The notes: generated by a model not told the origin, from the letters alone. Positions 1 to 11,990 are shown, numbered from the stretch's first letter. The stretch: DNA of 64,000 bases from Cricetomys ansorgei (GCA_026225945.1 JAMJFZ010001133.1:7584501-7648500); one strand, 5' to 3'. Program-made: numbers and translations.

Positions 1-663
1 GATGGAAATCTGTTGTCCTCTAACTCCTAAATATGATTGCAAAAATCAATAATAATCATTTAGTTGCATTTTTAATTGAATCTTCAATTTGGCCAACAAT
101 GAACTGAACATTTTGTCAATTTTCAAATTAGCTGTAGCAGTTAGTAAACTCAACAAGAGCTAGATCAGCTAAATTGAGTCAACCAGCGGTTTTCAATAAG
201 ATATAAACTGTCATCCAGGGACTGATATGGCCCAGGTGCTTGTGAGCTGCATCTCTGTCCACGTGAACCTCTACACATTACTTGACCTCACAAATTATGG
301 TGCCCAAGTTCTATGGCAAAATAATATATGTGTGGTTTTAGAGATTAAATTGGGATTTTGTTAATACTATAGGAAATACAACAAGCATGCAAACTGTAAA
401 GAAGAAATTTATTCCTTTCATAATTCTGAAAGATGAGAAGTCCTCATTCAGGCTTTCAACAAAGATAGTATGATGAGTATTTCAGAACAGACTTTCTACA
501 ACGGCATCTCTTGCTGTGTCCTCCTATGTGTAAGAAAACAGGATCTATCACACTCTTCTGTCAAATATTATTATATTCATATTTCATCATAAGTGCATAA
601 ACATTCCCAAAGCTTGACTGATCCAAATACAAGTCATTTCCAATTGCAGTCACTTCAGATAGT
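1..663. other. Unassigned AT-rich sequence
   Basis: I recognise no repeat family and no open frame of 60 codons or more in this opening stretch. It is ordinary AT-rich sequence leading into the short repeated motif at 664-738. Confidence 0.6.
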
Positions 664-738
664 ATTCAATTGTGATTTATAGCTAAATCAAATTGTGATT
701 TATGTTAAACAATATTCAATTGTGATTTATTGCTAAAT
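664..738. repeat. Local repeat of an ATTGTGATTTAT motif, three copies
   Basis: The core ATTGTGATTTAT occurs three times within 75 bases. The outer copies (664-688 and 714-738) match over 25 positions with one difference in the centre; the middle copy (689-703) is shorter. This is a small degenerate tandem or dispersed duplication of unknown origin. Confidence 0.75.
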
Positions 739-868
739 AGTTAATAAATATTGAAGTAAATACTCGATATTGAAAAAGACACAATCGTCCTTAAAAAGTA
801 TTTGTTAAGAAAGGATGAGCTTACATAATCTAGATCAAACTGTTACATGAATCTCAGAACTGATTTTT

Positions 869-1051
869 TTTTGTTTATTGATTGATGGATTAATTGACCC
901 TTTTTCGTTTTTCAAGACAGTGTTTCTCTATTGTACCTCTGGCTGTCCTGTAACTCACTCTGGAAACCAGACTGGCCTCAAACTCTCAGAGATTCACCTG
1001 CTTATGCCTCCTGAGTGCTGGGATTAAAGGAATGTATCACTACAGCCCTGC
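869..1051 (-). mobile_element. B1 SINE, minus orientation, with target-site duplication
   Basis: Read on the minus strand, 901-1051 follows the 7SL-derived B1 consensus from the CCTTTAATCCCAGCACT-like box through the CTGGTTTCC and CCAGGACAG-like blocks. The T-rich stretch from 869 to about 910 is the element's degenerate poly(A) tail. The insertion is bounded by an exact 14-base direct repeat CAGAACTGATTTTT at 855-868 and 1052-1065, as expected for L1-mediated retrotransposition. Confidence 0.9.
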
Positions 1052-1065
1052 CAGAACTGATTTTT

Positions 1066-3137
1066 AAATTTAATTAATTAAGATAGATCTTATTTCTTAA
1101 AAGAAAAATTGTAGGAAATTAAATTAGATTAGTCTCTTGCTGATATGCCTTTACTTATAAATGGATGCTACATGAAATCAAGGAATCAGGATTCCCAGGC
1201 TTGTGCCAATAGGTACAGAAAAGTACACAAAGCAAGAGAGAGAGATAAAAGAAAAGGAACACCAAATGTTTGTCTGAACAATATACTAGTAGCTCCCACT
1301 ATTCTGATGCATACAAAGGGAATCTTCACAATCATGAGATTATAATACAATGACTCAGGACAGTAAGATTACTTAGACATGTTTTTCTAAATAGAAATCA
1401 TCACATGTTATTTTCTACCTTGATACTATGGTTATGTGTCTTTCAAATTCAGTTTTCTAAATCATGACTTAAAAATCAATGATAATTAATTAGCTAATCA
1501 ATTAGAAACTGTCTAGCCCTCTGAACCCAATGAATGCACCCAGAATCTGGGGTCATTCGCTGAATAATGAACATACAAGTGAAAAGACTCCCAAAGAAAA
1601 GTGATTCTATGTCCAGGAAGCCATCAAGGACCCACAGCTTCCCAGTTAGCTATCCAGGGCAGGGATTTGGAAGGACACAGTGAAGGGTATACTTGACCAA
1701 GGACATTGTACACGTGCATGACATTTTCAAATATTTTTTAAATTGAGTACTCTCCTGTAAAATACATAAGTTAAGTTGTCCTTGCTCTAATATACAAACT
1801 TCTACTTACTCTTTACCAAGAAACTTGAATCAACCACAATGGACCACATGCTTTTAAGATAGGAAAAATGTAGAGAAATTGGGATGAAAAGGTTCAATAG
1901 AAAAGGGATGAGAGAGGAAATGTGGGTGAAATGAAAAAAAAATCAAATTGTAAATGGATGAAACTGTGAAACAAAAATTATATAACTAAAATTAAAAATC
2001 ATATTCCTCCATTAAAACACTAAACAGATGAGAAAAATGCAGGTAATTTATGCAGTATTACTGGTAAATGAATTATAATACCACAGGTGGACCTGGCCAC
2101 TCATTGCTTCAATTCATATTAAATATTACATAGGAATGAAAGAGATAATGTTAATGTACTCATTTTATCCATTTCAAAGCTATATTTAGCTAAACATTAA
2201 GTAATACATATTTTTAAAATGAGAATAATATTTTTTTATATAAGACAAAAATATGCTCTGACAAATATCCTAATTAAAAGTTCAATTTTCTGTTTTCATG
2301 TGAATGTGAAACAAAAGGATATTTGAATCTACCCTTTAAACACTCACAACAATTACACAAAACCTATTTGATGAATAACAGTAGAAACTCTGGACAATTT
2401 TATACAAACAGGGAAAACCAATAAATATTCATGGTTATCACTGGCTGCATTTAAATATTGCAATGTATTTCTCACACTTCTTGTTTTGAAAAATAAGTTA
2501 ATGCTGAATTATAATTATAAGAGCAACTATTCTTATATTCAAAGCTGAATTCTAAATCAATGATAAGACACCAAATTGGCTAGTTTACATAATATGCAGA
2601 AGTACAGAAGGAAAAGCCTGCAGTGTAATTACTGGCAGTTGAATAATCAGCAACTGGTGCCTATTTAAACCAGCCATTAATGTGACACATACATCCATGA
2701 ACATTTATGAGCATTTAATATTCTGAAGTCAGAGGGACAGACAGCACAGCTTCTCTAAGATGAAACATTCCCATGACCAATTTAGTTACTCCTGTATTTA
2801 ATGTTTTTTACTTTCTCAATTAAAATGATTTTTTTCTTTTGTAAACCACAAATGAACTTCATATCAACAAATTGGTTTACGACATTTTAACTTGGAAACA
2901 CAAGTATTTTTTCATCAATATTTAGCACTCTTTATTATTTATGAGACTATCTCAAATGATTCATTTGCCTACCAAGGGTGCTTAATATCCAAGAGAAAAC
3001 ATTTAATTCGATTCACAAAGTAAAGAATAGTATTTTGTTTCAAAAACCTTTATGCCTTTAGCTATAGAAAAAAGGAAGGTGTGTAAAATGTTTGTCATAG
3101 GTGAATTTGTAGTAATTGTTTCATTGCTTTGAGCTAG
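1066..3137. other. Unassigned AT-rich sequence
   Basis: About 2 kb without a recognisable transposon. The short frame 1145-1345 (66 codons) resembles no family I know and has no supporting promoter or splice context. A purine-rich patch near 1860-1960 could be a worn L1 tail, but I cannot support that. Confidence 0.5.
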
Positions 3138-3180
3138 TGTGTGTGCGTGTGTGTTTGTGCTTGTGTGTATGTGTGTGTAG
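3138..3180 (+). repeat. (TG)n microsatellite, interrupted
   Basis: TG dinucleotides broken by C, TT and TA substitutions. The antisense open frame across it (3003-3200) is a by-product of the stop-free repeat. Confidence 0.85.
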
Positions 3181-3477
3181 TATGACCTCAAATTAGGCAC
3201 AAAGTAGATGTTAACCTTCAGAGTATATTAGTCCTATTTGGCATCCTTAGTTTTCAAGATTATGTCTTAGAATTTGAAACAGGAAAAAATATATTTAGAA
3301 TTACCTTCATTCAATTTTATAAATGAGACAACAGTAGGTTTTAACTATCATATCATATCTGAATGTAGGTGATTATTATCATTATTATTTATAATTTTTA
3401 CAATTCCACTGGAGTATGTGGTCTACATAATTTCAAATGTAGATAAACAAATATGCAATTTAAAATATGTTGTTTCC

Positions 3478-3661
3478 GTCTGGGCAGTGGTGGGCATGCC
3501 TTTAAACCCAATACTTGGGAAGCAGAGGCAAGCAGATCTCTGTGAGTACAAGGCCAATTTGGTCTACAGAGTGAGTTCCAGGACAGCTGGAGTTACAACA
3601 GAGAAAACTTGTTTGGAAAGTAAATAAATAAATTAATTAATCAATATAAAATATAGCAAAA
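3478..3661 (+). mobile_element. B1 SINE, plus orientation, with target-site duplication
   Basis: From 3480 the sequence follows B1: the GGCAGTGGTGGGCATGCC start, then CTTGGGAAGCAGAGGCA, then GTCTACAGAGTGAGTTCCAG, ending in AGAGAAAACTTG and an A-rich tail with AAAT units. A 17-base direct repeat with one mismatch (TAAAATATGTTGTTTCC at 3461-3477 and TAAAATATGTTGCTTCC at 3662-3678) flanks the insertion. The open frame 3418-3627 lies mostly inside this SINE and is not a gene. Confidence 0.92.
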
Positions 3662-3821
3662 TAAAATATGTTGCTTCCAAATATTTACTAACATGAAAAG
3701 CTGCTTTGCAATATGCAGAATTTTTTTTCAAAACCCATGTTCCTTCAGACTTCAAAAATAGCCATTTAAATTTTATAAAACATTAACAAACAATTGTAAG
3801 TACTTTTTGGAAACTCTTTTG

Positions 3822-3895
3822 CAATTCTAAGGCTTAAGCTCATACTGGTACATACTAGACCAGTTGTTTATCCTGAAGCTCTATCCTCAGCCTGG
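3822..3895 (-). mobile_element. ID-like (tRNA-Ala-derived) SINE fragment, minus orientation
   Basis: The segment ends in CTCTATCCTCAGCCTGG and is preceded by a CATACTAGACCAG-like stretch. It resembles the reverse complement of the ID or B4 head, that is the tRNA-derived part with the A and B boxes. It is heavily diverged and has no clear tail, so it could be any tRNA-headed rodent SINE. Confidence 0.45.
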
Positions 3896-4172
3896 AAATA
3901 AGTTTTTAAAATAAATTTCTTGATGACATCTATCTTAGAAAGCTTCTCCCACTATGAAGGAAAGGCTTCTGACACATTACAAGATATTTGCATAAATTTC
4001 AAGGTAAAATTGGCAGAGATTTCAATTTCAAAAGTAGAAAAACAGCAGGGTGTATCATGAACAAATTCACCCTTCATTTAGATGAAAACAGTTTAAATAT
4101 TTTATAAAGAAGGAACATGCTACTTTGTTTATGCCTATCTTTTGAATATATACACATACATATACCACAGAA

Positions 4173-4174
<2 letters not shown>

Positions 4175-4206
<32 letters not shown>
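4175..4206 (+). repeat. (AC)n microsatellite
   Basis: About 15 near-perfect AC units, preceded by TATACACATACATA. Confidence 0.95.
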
Positions 4207-4208
<2 letters not shown>

Positions 4209-4796
4209 TATGCAAGAAACAGTGGCAATAATATTCATTATCTTAGATTTTTAGGAGGATTGAGGGAAAAGGATAAAACTTAAAACGATCAATAATTATG
4301 TATTGTATTGAAGATTCATATGCTTATAAATGTTAATTTATACATAATAAATGAATCTCAATAACTACAATTGATGAGGCACCCATACTGTTAGAAATTC
4401 TATGTTTACACATTCATGGAAAAATTCCACGTTTTAGGTAAACGTGCTGCATCTTCACAGTCCAATTTAATTAACATATCCTAAAATTGAAAAGTACCAT
4501 CAATGATGTTCCTTTGGTATACTGTTTGCTGGATGTGCAGAACATACAGGAGAGCCTGGATGAAAAATAATGACAATGACTTGAGAGGATCTATGCTAAG
4601 ACACAGATATGTTGTCTTGGGACACATAAAAAGAAAGAAATTTTCCTGGTCAATTATTTAAAAATTAGTTGATTTTTCTAAGATCAGGGAGAGTAAATTG
4701 TTAGCAATAGAACTATGGTGATAAAATACATATGATAATAAAGATAGCTTTTAATTTGGGTTTATGCTAGCTCAATCAAAATTTCCTAACACAGTA
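4207..4796. other. Unassigned AT-rich sequence
   Basis: No open frame of note and no recognisable repeat between the AC tract and the B4 element. Confidence 0.5.
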
Positions 4797-5095
4797 GTGT
4801 GTATGGGGGATTGTTTGTGTGTGTTGTCTGGTTCACGTGTGAGGGTGCTCCGTTGCTTGTGCAGGCACAGAACAGAGTGTCCTCCAAAGCTTTCTGCCAT
4901 GTTGCCCTGAGACGAAGTCTCGCATTGAGTGTGAAGTTTGTCTTTTTGATAAACAAGCTGTCCTGTGATCTACTGAGATCTGCTTGTTTTTATCTCCCAA
5001 TGCTTGTGTTTGTTATAGGTATGTTCTGCCATAACTATCTTTTTACATCTGTTCTGCCCATTCTAACTCACATCCTCATGCTTTCAGAACAAACA
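4797..5095 (-). mobile_element. B4-type composite SINE, minus orientation
   Basis: The order of blocks matches the reverse complement of B4, a fusion of an ID-like tRNA head with a B1-like body. A GT-rich tail end (4797-4830) comes first, then a GAGACGAAGTCTC block near 4909, CTCCCAATGCTTGTG near 4996 (the B1-type CCCAGCACT box) and CTTTTTACATCTG, and finally CCTCATGCTTTC near 5070, corresponding to the tRNA-like head. Divergence is high. The 99-codon frame 4799-5098 is the SINE read antisense and is not a gene. Confidence 0.75.
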
Positions 5096-5627
5096 TAATT
5101 ACACATTACCCATTTCTCCAGCATCTAAAAGAATATTTTCTATATAGAATAGACATATGAAAATTTGTGAAATGTGAGTATCATTAGCAAGTCCATATTA
5201 TTGAGGTAGGCTTCATGAAGGCGTACACATGAAACATAATTCAAGAAAGTGACACCGTAGGAAAGAAAACAGGCATGCCAAAAGAAACGGGAAATAGGAA
5301 TATCAAGGTTTATAGCAAATAAATTTGGAATTCAAGAAAGGAAATGTTGTTCTGAAAGAAATATAGAAGTAAAAATACAATGTATTTTTTTTTACAAATG
5401 CAAATTTTATTCAGCAAATGTGCAAAACAAGGTTTTCTACCATTATATGTTATAATCCAATATTTTACACTAATATTAAATGAGTTTTGAAGGTAGGACT
5501 ATAGAAGAAAAACTTAGAAACCTCAGATATCCCATATCCAGAATTATCAACACTATTACTGAGGCAAGCTTGATGAAGGAGAAACAATATAGCTGTTGCA
5601 GTTGCTATAAATTTTTGTGGGCACGTG
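5096..5627. other. Unassigned AT-rich sequence
   Basis: No repeat family recognised. The frame beginning at 5480 runs into the CA tract and takes half its length from it. Confidence 0.5.
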
Positions 5628-5691
5628 CACACACACATACACACACACATACACACACACACACACATACACACACACACGCACACACACA
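5628..5691 (+). repeat. (CA)n microsatellite, interrupted
   Basis: About 64 bases of CA units with periodic CATA interruptions and one CG. Both the sense and the antisense frames over it are low-complexity artefacts. Confidence 0.95.
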
Positions 5692-6810
5692 TTTACCTAC
5701 AAATATATAAAATGTTATCTATTGTCTCTGAAAGTAAGCCTCCAGATATTAAAATAAAAGCCTGTTAAAGCTAGATTGATATTATTTATAACAAGAGAAA
5801 AAAATCCATTAAAATCTACCTGTCTTTATGATGGAGAAAGTATACCATGCCTGAAGACTCTGTGCCTTGTCAGGTTAGCATCCATAAAAGAAGCTAACCT
5901 CTTGGAAAAAGTGATGACTTCGACCTACATAAAATAATGTACTAAGGTAATAGGATGGGTAGATTTGTCTATCCCATCTATCTTACATCCTAAAAACTTC
6001 CAACAAATCTTGGACTGCAATCTCATCAATCTTGCTAGGAAGAGGTACTGAAGGGTGCTGTATATCACAACAGCCATGAGACAGAAGCACCGGCCGCTGT
6101 CAGACCAGCAGTATTTAGTGAGGGAACTAAACATAAATTCTCAATGAGAAATTTTAGACAGAAAAGGTAATCAAGTTAGTTAAACCAATAAGTTTATTGT
6201 CATTTAATATATGTATATGTACTTGTATTAATGTAAAAACATTTGGCCTTTTATTTTGAATATAGCCTAACTTAGATGGTAAATATTTGTGAATTAAAAT
6301 ATTTTCATTAGCATTCTGAGAGTATATCGAAATTACATATGAATATTAATTTTTAAAATGAGATTTGTATGGCTTTCGTAATAGCTTAATCATATAATCA
6401 CCTCATGTACTTCATAGAAATACTATGAATATCATATGATTATTTCTTACTTTCTAAATTTAATAGAAATTATACAGATATCATATAATCATTCATTATA
6501 TTTTTAGGGTTTTTTTGCCCTTATAAGAATACAAATTAGATGTCATTAATATTTATGTTTGAAAACTATACAATATATATGATATACTGCTTTATATGTA
6601 TTTAGTAATTGTTAGAAGCTGCAAAGGTAATCAATTGGCTTTAAAATATCAGTTTTTTACAAGATCTTAAAACAAAGCTAATTACACCAGGAAATGCAAG
6701 AAATTATTCATACACCCTACACTTATTCAAGATTCAGCCATATTCATGGGGAAAGCGTGTCAATTTAGGTCTTCCTTTCAGACTCACCTTGATTTAAGAT
6801 ATATACATAT
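5692..6810. other. Unassigned AT-rich sequence
   Basis: No family recognised. The 69-codon antisense frame 5925-6134 has no recognisable domain, and the local sequence has no CpG clustering or splice-site pattern to support an exon. Confidence 0.5.
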
Positions 6811-6833
6811 ACACACACACACACGCATACGTG

Positions 6834-6865
<32 letters not shown>
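6811..6865. repeat. Head-to-head (AC)n / (TG)n microsatellite, hairpin-forming
   Basis: (AC)7 at 6811-6824 is followed by a short ACACG-CATA-CGTGT inverted repeat (6821-6834) and then (TG)n at 6835-6865. The two dinucleotide runs are complementary, so one strand can fold on itself with a four-base loop and a single bulged T. Confidence 0.9.
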
Positions 6866-6867
<2 letters not shown>

Positions 6868-9789
6868 TGACAATATGATAGTTTCAGGCAACAGTAGGTC
6901 ACTTATTAGAGATTGTCCCATAAAATCACAACAGACTTAAAACTTTTCATTTCCATAGTTATTCATTTTTTATTAATTCTGTGCTTATGTATTTCAAGAT
7001 CCATGAGTATAATGGTGTTCCAAATGCATACACTACTATGTAGTAGGATATCTAGGTTTTATCCTGGGAACCTTGGCTAATATACAGTCAAAGTGAGCCA
7101 TATAGTAAAAGAAGAATAGGAATATTTTTTTAACATGATTCAATGGTTAAATGAAAAAAAGCCAAATGCCTGGGAAGATTTACAAACTGCTATCAATAAA
7201 ATTAAATGCAGATAATTCAGGATTTTATGAACCACTGATCTACATCTAAATACCTCACTGCAAAAGATGAAGCCACCAAAGTCATGTTTTTCCAAGTGTT
7301 TCACTTGCTCCTCAAACAGACTATGGTTTCTCGTTTAATCTATCGATGAATTATTTATGACTACATTATAGAGTTTCCTATTACCATCTTTTTAATATAG
7401 CATATTTAGCAATCTTTGAAAATTTCATAAAATATATTTTGATTATACTCATAGTCTACTCTTCCACCAGCTGTTACCAGATGCTTCTTTACATCCACAA
7501 CCCATCCCAAGTTCATGTCTTTCTTTACAATAATACATGGAGTCCAAATATTGGTGATCATATACTGTTGGAATTAGGGCCTTCTTTTGTGATGAGGTGT
7601 GAAGTTTGGTGGAGGTGTAATATGTTTGCTTATCTCATTTTAATAATAGAAACTAGATATTGAATTGCAATCTTTGGTAACTTTCCAAAAGTCACAGATC
7701 ATTAATAAAATTAAAGGCAAGATCCATGCTTGTGGGTGTCTTGCATTTGAGAGAACTAGAATTCAGCGTTTAGAAAAGGAATTACTTCTATTAACAAATA
7801 AGATTCTTAAGATTTTATGAAATTAATTTTAAAAACTAGCAATATTATAATATTCTACGAAAATGTTACTCAGACAAATTGCTAAGTTAGTTAAAAGAAA
7901 TTATAGACAAATTTTCTAAAGATAAAATACTTAAAAGTCAAATGAAATGTTTTAATGCATTTTCTCATTTGAAATTGATTGTGTCACAATATTATATGCA
8001 TATGTATATAGATATATAACAAGTCAAAGTTTATATAAGCTATAACATACTGTAAAAGAAACAACTAAGTTAATCTCATTTTTAAGTAGTTCTTTACGTT
8101 TTATTTTTATAAAAAACAGGAACTCTATTTATAAACTTATTTATGATATTGTTAAATTATTAATGGCATTTAAAAATAATATATTAATTTAAATTATTAT
8201 TAAATATTATTATATCATTGATCCTTGAGGAATCCTTCATCCTTTCAAGATATGCTTTTAATGAAAAATAATCTAAAATTTCTTCTGACATATATACTAG
8301 ATATGGTAGTTTTCAGTTTCCTTTTAAGAATCAGGGTTATGGGAAGCCAACTCTAAGCTTTTCTCATCTTAGAGAAAAGTGCAGTGAACATGGCAAAATG
8401 CCAGAGCTGTCGGAACACTGTGGAAAGCAGATAAATGATATCAAATAATTGTGAATAACTGTTTAAGAGAAGAGAAAGGTTATCTTTCTTGTCAGAAAGA
8501 TAGTGCTGGGTTTTGAAAGCCTCTTACTTTGAACAGAATACTGCATAGACTAGACACTCAGGATCTGAAAGAAATATATCAAGAACTACAAAATAATTTA
8601 CATTTTAAAGCAATTTAAAAATATCACAGTCCAATATGCTGTATGCATTATATCAATGCTTGTGGGGCATCAGACCTCCTGTGAACATTATTCTTAAATT
8701 CACCAAGCCATTCATTTTTATCCAAATATAAGTAAATAATTTTTCACTAAAGATTCTTAATGCCTTGTAGTATATAGATGTGATCATCAAATGTTTGCAA
8801 TTGCTACTATTCAGTAAGCAACATTATTCATAATTATTTAGTCTTAAAACAAGATAAAGGCCTGTATCATCAGTGTTTATACATTAAAATTTATATAAAT
8901 TAATTTATATAAATGCATTTATGTAATTATTTCTTAATTGGAATAATTTTCAACAAATAGACTCTTGGACATATTATACGTACCATATGTATCATACATA
9001 CACAAACTACATTAGCTGTGGTGTTATTTATGCAATATAATCCCAAGGGACCACAGCTCTATGTGTCACATATCATTTGTCAAAATGTGACTTTAAATTG
9101 CATTACTATTTCTGTGGTATGCAGTATAATGTTCCATATATGTCTGCATAATATAGTAATCAAATAAGAATATTCAACACATATATTACCTGGTATATTT
9201 ATCATTTATTTTGTGAGGAAAATGAAATTAATGTCAACAATTTTCAAGTATGCAGTGTTATTATTAGCCATAGTCATTACCATATATATTTCTCTTAACC
9301 ATATCATGCATTATAAATTTGATTGACTACTGATGAGTCTTATTTGCCAGAGATGTGAAAAAAAGTGCCTCCTTTGTTTTCTGAAGTTAATACTTATCCA
9401 AATACACAATGAACAAACCTTTGAGATTTAAATAATAAACAGTAATAAAAATCATGACATAATATAATTTTGCTATAGTTGAATTTATAATGTGTACCCA
9501 AAGCCTCTGTGTTAAAGCTTTAATCTTTTACTTGATCATACTTGAAAACAGTAGAAAAGCTAAAACTAGGAACAAGGGACATTCTTTCATTATTGTAGTT
9601 GAGCTCTTTTAGATTTCAGTGAAATCTTAGCCCTTGTTATTTATGTATTTTTATTTCCTGACCATAAGGTGATGTATGCTCTTGCTATAGGCTCAGAATC
9701 AACTGCCTCTTTCTAGTTAAGTTCTTGAACTCCTAAACATATTGTTTAATGGTTGTATCAGAGTATTGCTATCTGAGCCCAAGTATTTT
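6866..9789. other. Unassigned AT-rich sequence
   Basis: Nearly 3 kb with no transposon I can name. The 74-codon frame 7439-7663 shows no recognisable motif. The part from about 8100 to 9000 is especially A/T-rich with many AATTTA and TATAAAT words. Confidence 0.5.
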
Positions 9790-9819
9790 TCATATATATA
9801 TATATATCATATATATATT
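9790..9819. repeat. (TA)n tract at the left edge of a B1 insertion
   Basis: CATATATATATATATATCATATATATAT precedes the B1 directly. A matching TATATATATAAAATATAT stretch follows it at 9957-9975, so the SINE probably landed in a TA microsatellite. Confidence 0.8.
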
Positions 9820-9956
9820 GGCCTGGGTTTCTCTGTTGTAACTCTGTCTGTCCTAAAACTCACTCTGGAGCTCAAGCTGTTCTCAAACTCATAGAGATCT
9901 GCCTGCCTCTGCCTCACTAGTGCTGGGATTAAAGGCATGTGCCACCACTGCCTGGC
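9820..9956 (-). mobile_element. B1 SINE, minus orientation, inside a TA tract
   Basis: On the plus strand the reversed B1 blocks appear in order: GGTTTCTCTGTTGTAAC, CTCACTCTGGAGCTC, GAGATCTGCCTGCCTCTGCC, GTGCTGGGATTAAAGGC and GCCACCACTGCCTGGC. The 3' tail end is short. Simple TA repeats on each side serve as the target duplication but obscure its exact length. Confidence 0.92.
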
Positions 9957-10194
9957 TATATATATAAAATATATCTATATTTCATTTGTTTTTTTTTTTG
10001 AATGCTTGGCTAAAGTGGTTTGAAACAAAATGATGACAAAAGTTTTCACAATAGCTGTGTTCCTCCCATTTAAAGAAAGTGTGAGGCAGAATTATACTGT
10101 TGCTCAAAAAAGTACAAATTCGAACCGATTACATGACTTGAAAAAGATAGTTAAAGCAGAGGATAAGTATCACAGTGTAGATTTAGTAGAATGT

Positions 10195-10390
10195 GCAGCA
10201 GATTAAGTTAACAGTCATTAAGATTGATGACCTGCATTCAACCCCCAGAACTCACACTGAGAGTAAGAGTACTGACTCCCAAAAGTTGTCATCTGGCCTG
10301 CATATGAGTGCTGTCACACTATGCTCTCCAACAGAAATAAATAATAAATGAACAAACAAATAAATAAATGAAGAAAACCATAAAATTAAA
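10195..10390 (+). mobile_element. RSINE1-type tRNA-derived SINE, plus orientation
   Basis: A B-box-like GATGACCTGCATTCAACCC block near 10226 is followed by ACTGACTCCCAAAAGTTGTC and then ATCTGGCCTGCATATGAG. This is the order of the rodent SINE whose consensus reads CCGACTCCCACAAGTTGTCCTC after the tRNA-like head. It ends in an AAATAAATAAATG-type tail (10335-10375). Confidence 0.7.
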
Positions 10391-10867
10391 TATGGCACAA
10401 AGATGACACTACCAGTAGAAGTGTCATGTAGGCTGGTATTATTAAAACTTAAAAGAATTTTGAAGACATGTGGCTCAACTCCAGATTCTGAAGAAGAAAT
10501 GATTGTTTTCCAAGGTACACACTAAGCAAGATGCCTTGCTTAGAATAGGATCTTATCTCAGATAAGTTATGTAGTTGTGATTGTTCTAAAATGCAAAAAA
10601 ATGAAAGCGTATTCTCTATTCAGTCCTATGTAGGATGTCATGAAAGCTTCCTCCCTCTCAGGGTTCATGGATCTATGCTGAAGAGGAAGCAGAAAGACTA
10701 TAAAAGCCAAAAGAGATTGGTGACACAAAAGAAACAGTATCTTACAGATACAACAGAACTGATGAATATATGAACTTACATGACTGTGGTAGCAAGCACA
10801 GATTTTTTTTTTAATATTGAAAATTAATCTTTTTCTTACATAATTATGGTGGATTGATTGAAAATGA
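10391..10867. other. Unassigned sequence
   Basis: The 60-codon frame 10591-10773 has no recognisable motif. No repeat family is evident before the LTR. Confidence 0.45.
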
Positions 10868-11168
10868 CTTTATTAGGGGTATGGTCTTGTTGAAGGAGGT
10901 ATGGCCTTGTTCAAATAAGTGCTCCCTTATTGGACAAAGCATGTGACTGGGGACAGACTTTGAGGTTTCAGTTGCTCAAGTCAGGCTGAGTGTGGCACTC
11001 AGCTTTTTCGCCAGCAACATGTCTGCATGCCTGCCACCGTTCTTCCTGCCATGATGACAATGGACTAAACATCTGAACTGTATGCCAGCCCCAGTTAAAT
11101 GCTTTCCTTTGTAAGAGTTACTGTGGTCATGGTGTCTCTTCACAACCATAAAACCCTAACTAGGACAT
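10868..11168 (+). mobile_element. MaLR-type (ORR1/MT-like) solo LTR, plus orientation
   Basis: The text runs in the order known for rodent MaLR LTRs. A GGTATGGCCTTGTT block comes first, then GGGGACAGACTTTGAGGTTTC, CTTCCTGCCATGATGACAA, CTGAACTGTATGCCAGCCCC, and a 3' part TGGTCATGGTGTCTCTTCACA ending CCCTAACTAGGACA. No internal region or second LTR is visible, so it is a solo or truncated copy. The exact subfamily is not assigned. Confidence 0.65.
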
Positions 11169-11284
11169 AATTTATCCTAAGTATGGTTTTTCCTCCTCCT
11201 CCTCCTTCCAGTCTTCCCTACCTTCCAGTTCCACACTTATTCTGTCTCTCCTTAGTAAACATACTCCTTTAAGGGAATGTAACA

Positions 11285-11346
11285 TAATGTAATGTAATGT
11301 AATGTAATGTAATGTAATAATGTAATGTAATGTAATGTAATGTAAT
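11285..11346 (+). repeat. (TAATG)n pentanucleotide microsatellite
   Basis: About twelve TAATG units with one phase break near 11318, grading into TAATATATAATATG. The two overlapping antisense frames here (11172-11444 and 11269-11469) read straight through the repeat and are artefacts. Confidence 0.95.
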
Positions 11347-11399
11347 ATATAATATGTAATATATGATATAATGATAAAACAAAAACACTTTGGAATTAG

Positions 11400-11990
11400 A
11401 GAGAATAAACAAACAGAATGAAAAGAACCCAAGATCAGGCACAAGAAACAGACTCACTCTTTCACACACTCAAAAATCCCATCCAAGCACTAAATTGGAA
11501 GGCAAAATATATACATAGAGGACCTGGTACAGACAGGTGAACACACACTCTCATCCCTAAACAAAATACTACTTGCAAAGGAAACATTAGTTTTCTCCAT
11601 GGCAGTCTCACTGGGTATACAAACTAAGCTTAAAAGAGGCCTCATGTCCAGCAGTAAACTGCCAATATAAAATGAACTGAATGTTATTTTTGTAGACTTT
11701 CTGTCTCATATTCTTTGTTTCTATATTTTTTAGTTTGTCTCTTACTGATATTTTGTTTGTATAATTTGGCTTCTAGTTTTATGTTTTTATGAGATTAATG
11801 TGGGTATTTGTTGTGGGTTTTTTGTATGATTGTTTTGCTAATTCTGTTTTTTGGTTGATATTATTTGTTTTCCTGTTTGAATTAAAAAAAATAAGAGAAT
11901 GAAATTGGGTAGATGAGTAGGTGGGAAGGATTCGGAAAAAACTAGTGGAGGGAAAATTTTGATTAAAATATATTGTCTAAACTTTTTTCA
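11400..11990 (+). mobile_element. L1 3' untranslated end (Lx-like), plus orientation
   Basis: The block AAGCACTAAATTGGAAGGC followed by CAGAGGACCTGGTACAGAC-like sequence (11487-11538) is typical of old rodent L1 3' UTRs. A long T-rich region with GTTTTTATGAG words follows. The element closes with a purine-rich GGGTAGATGAGTAGGTGGG stretch and the L1 terminal pattern GATTAAAATATATTGTCTAAA (11961-11982). No ORF2 is attached. Confidence 0.7.

Noticed and set aside
4799..5098. 99-codon plus-strand frame that looks like a small membrane protein
   Set aside because: It coincides exactly with a reversed B4 SINE, and its hydrophobicity follows from the T-rich antisense sequence.
5465..5710. Paired open frames on both strands across the CA tract
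   Set aside because: Their length comes from the stop-free (CA)n/(TG)n repeat. The protein-like runs are C-V or H-T repeats with no domain.
11172..11469. Overlapping antisense frames of 90 and 66 codons
   Set aside because: They read through the (TAATG)n pentanucleotide array and an L1 3' end; no coding evidence.
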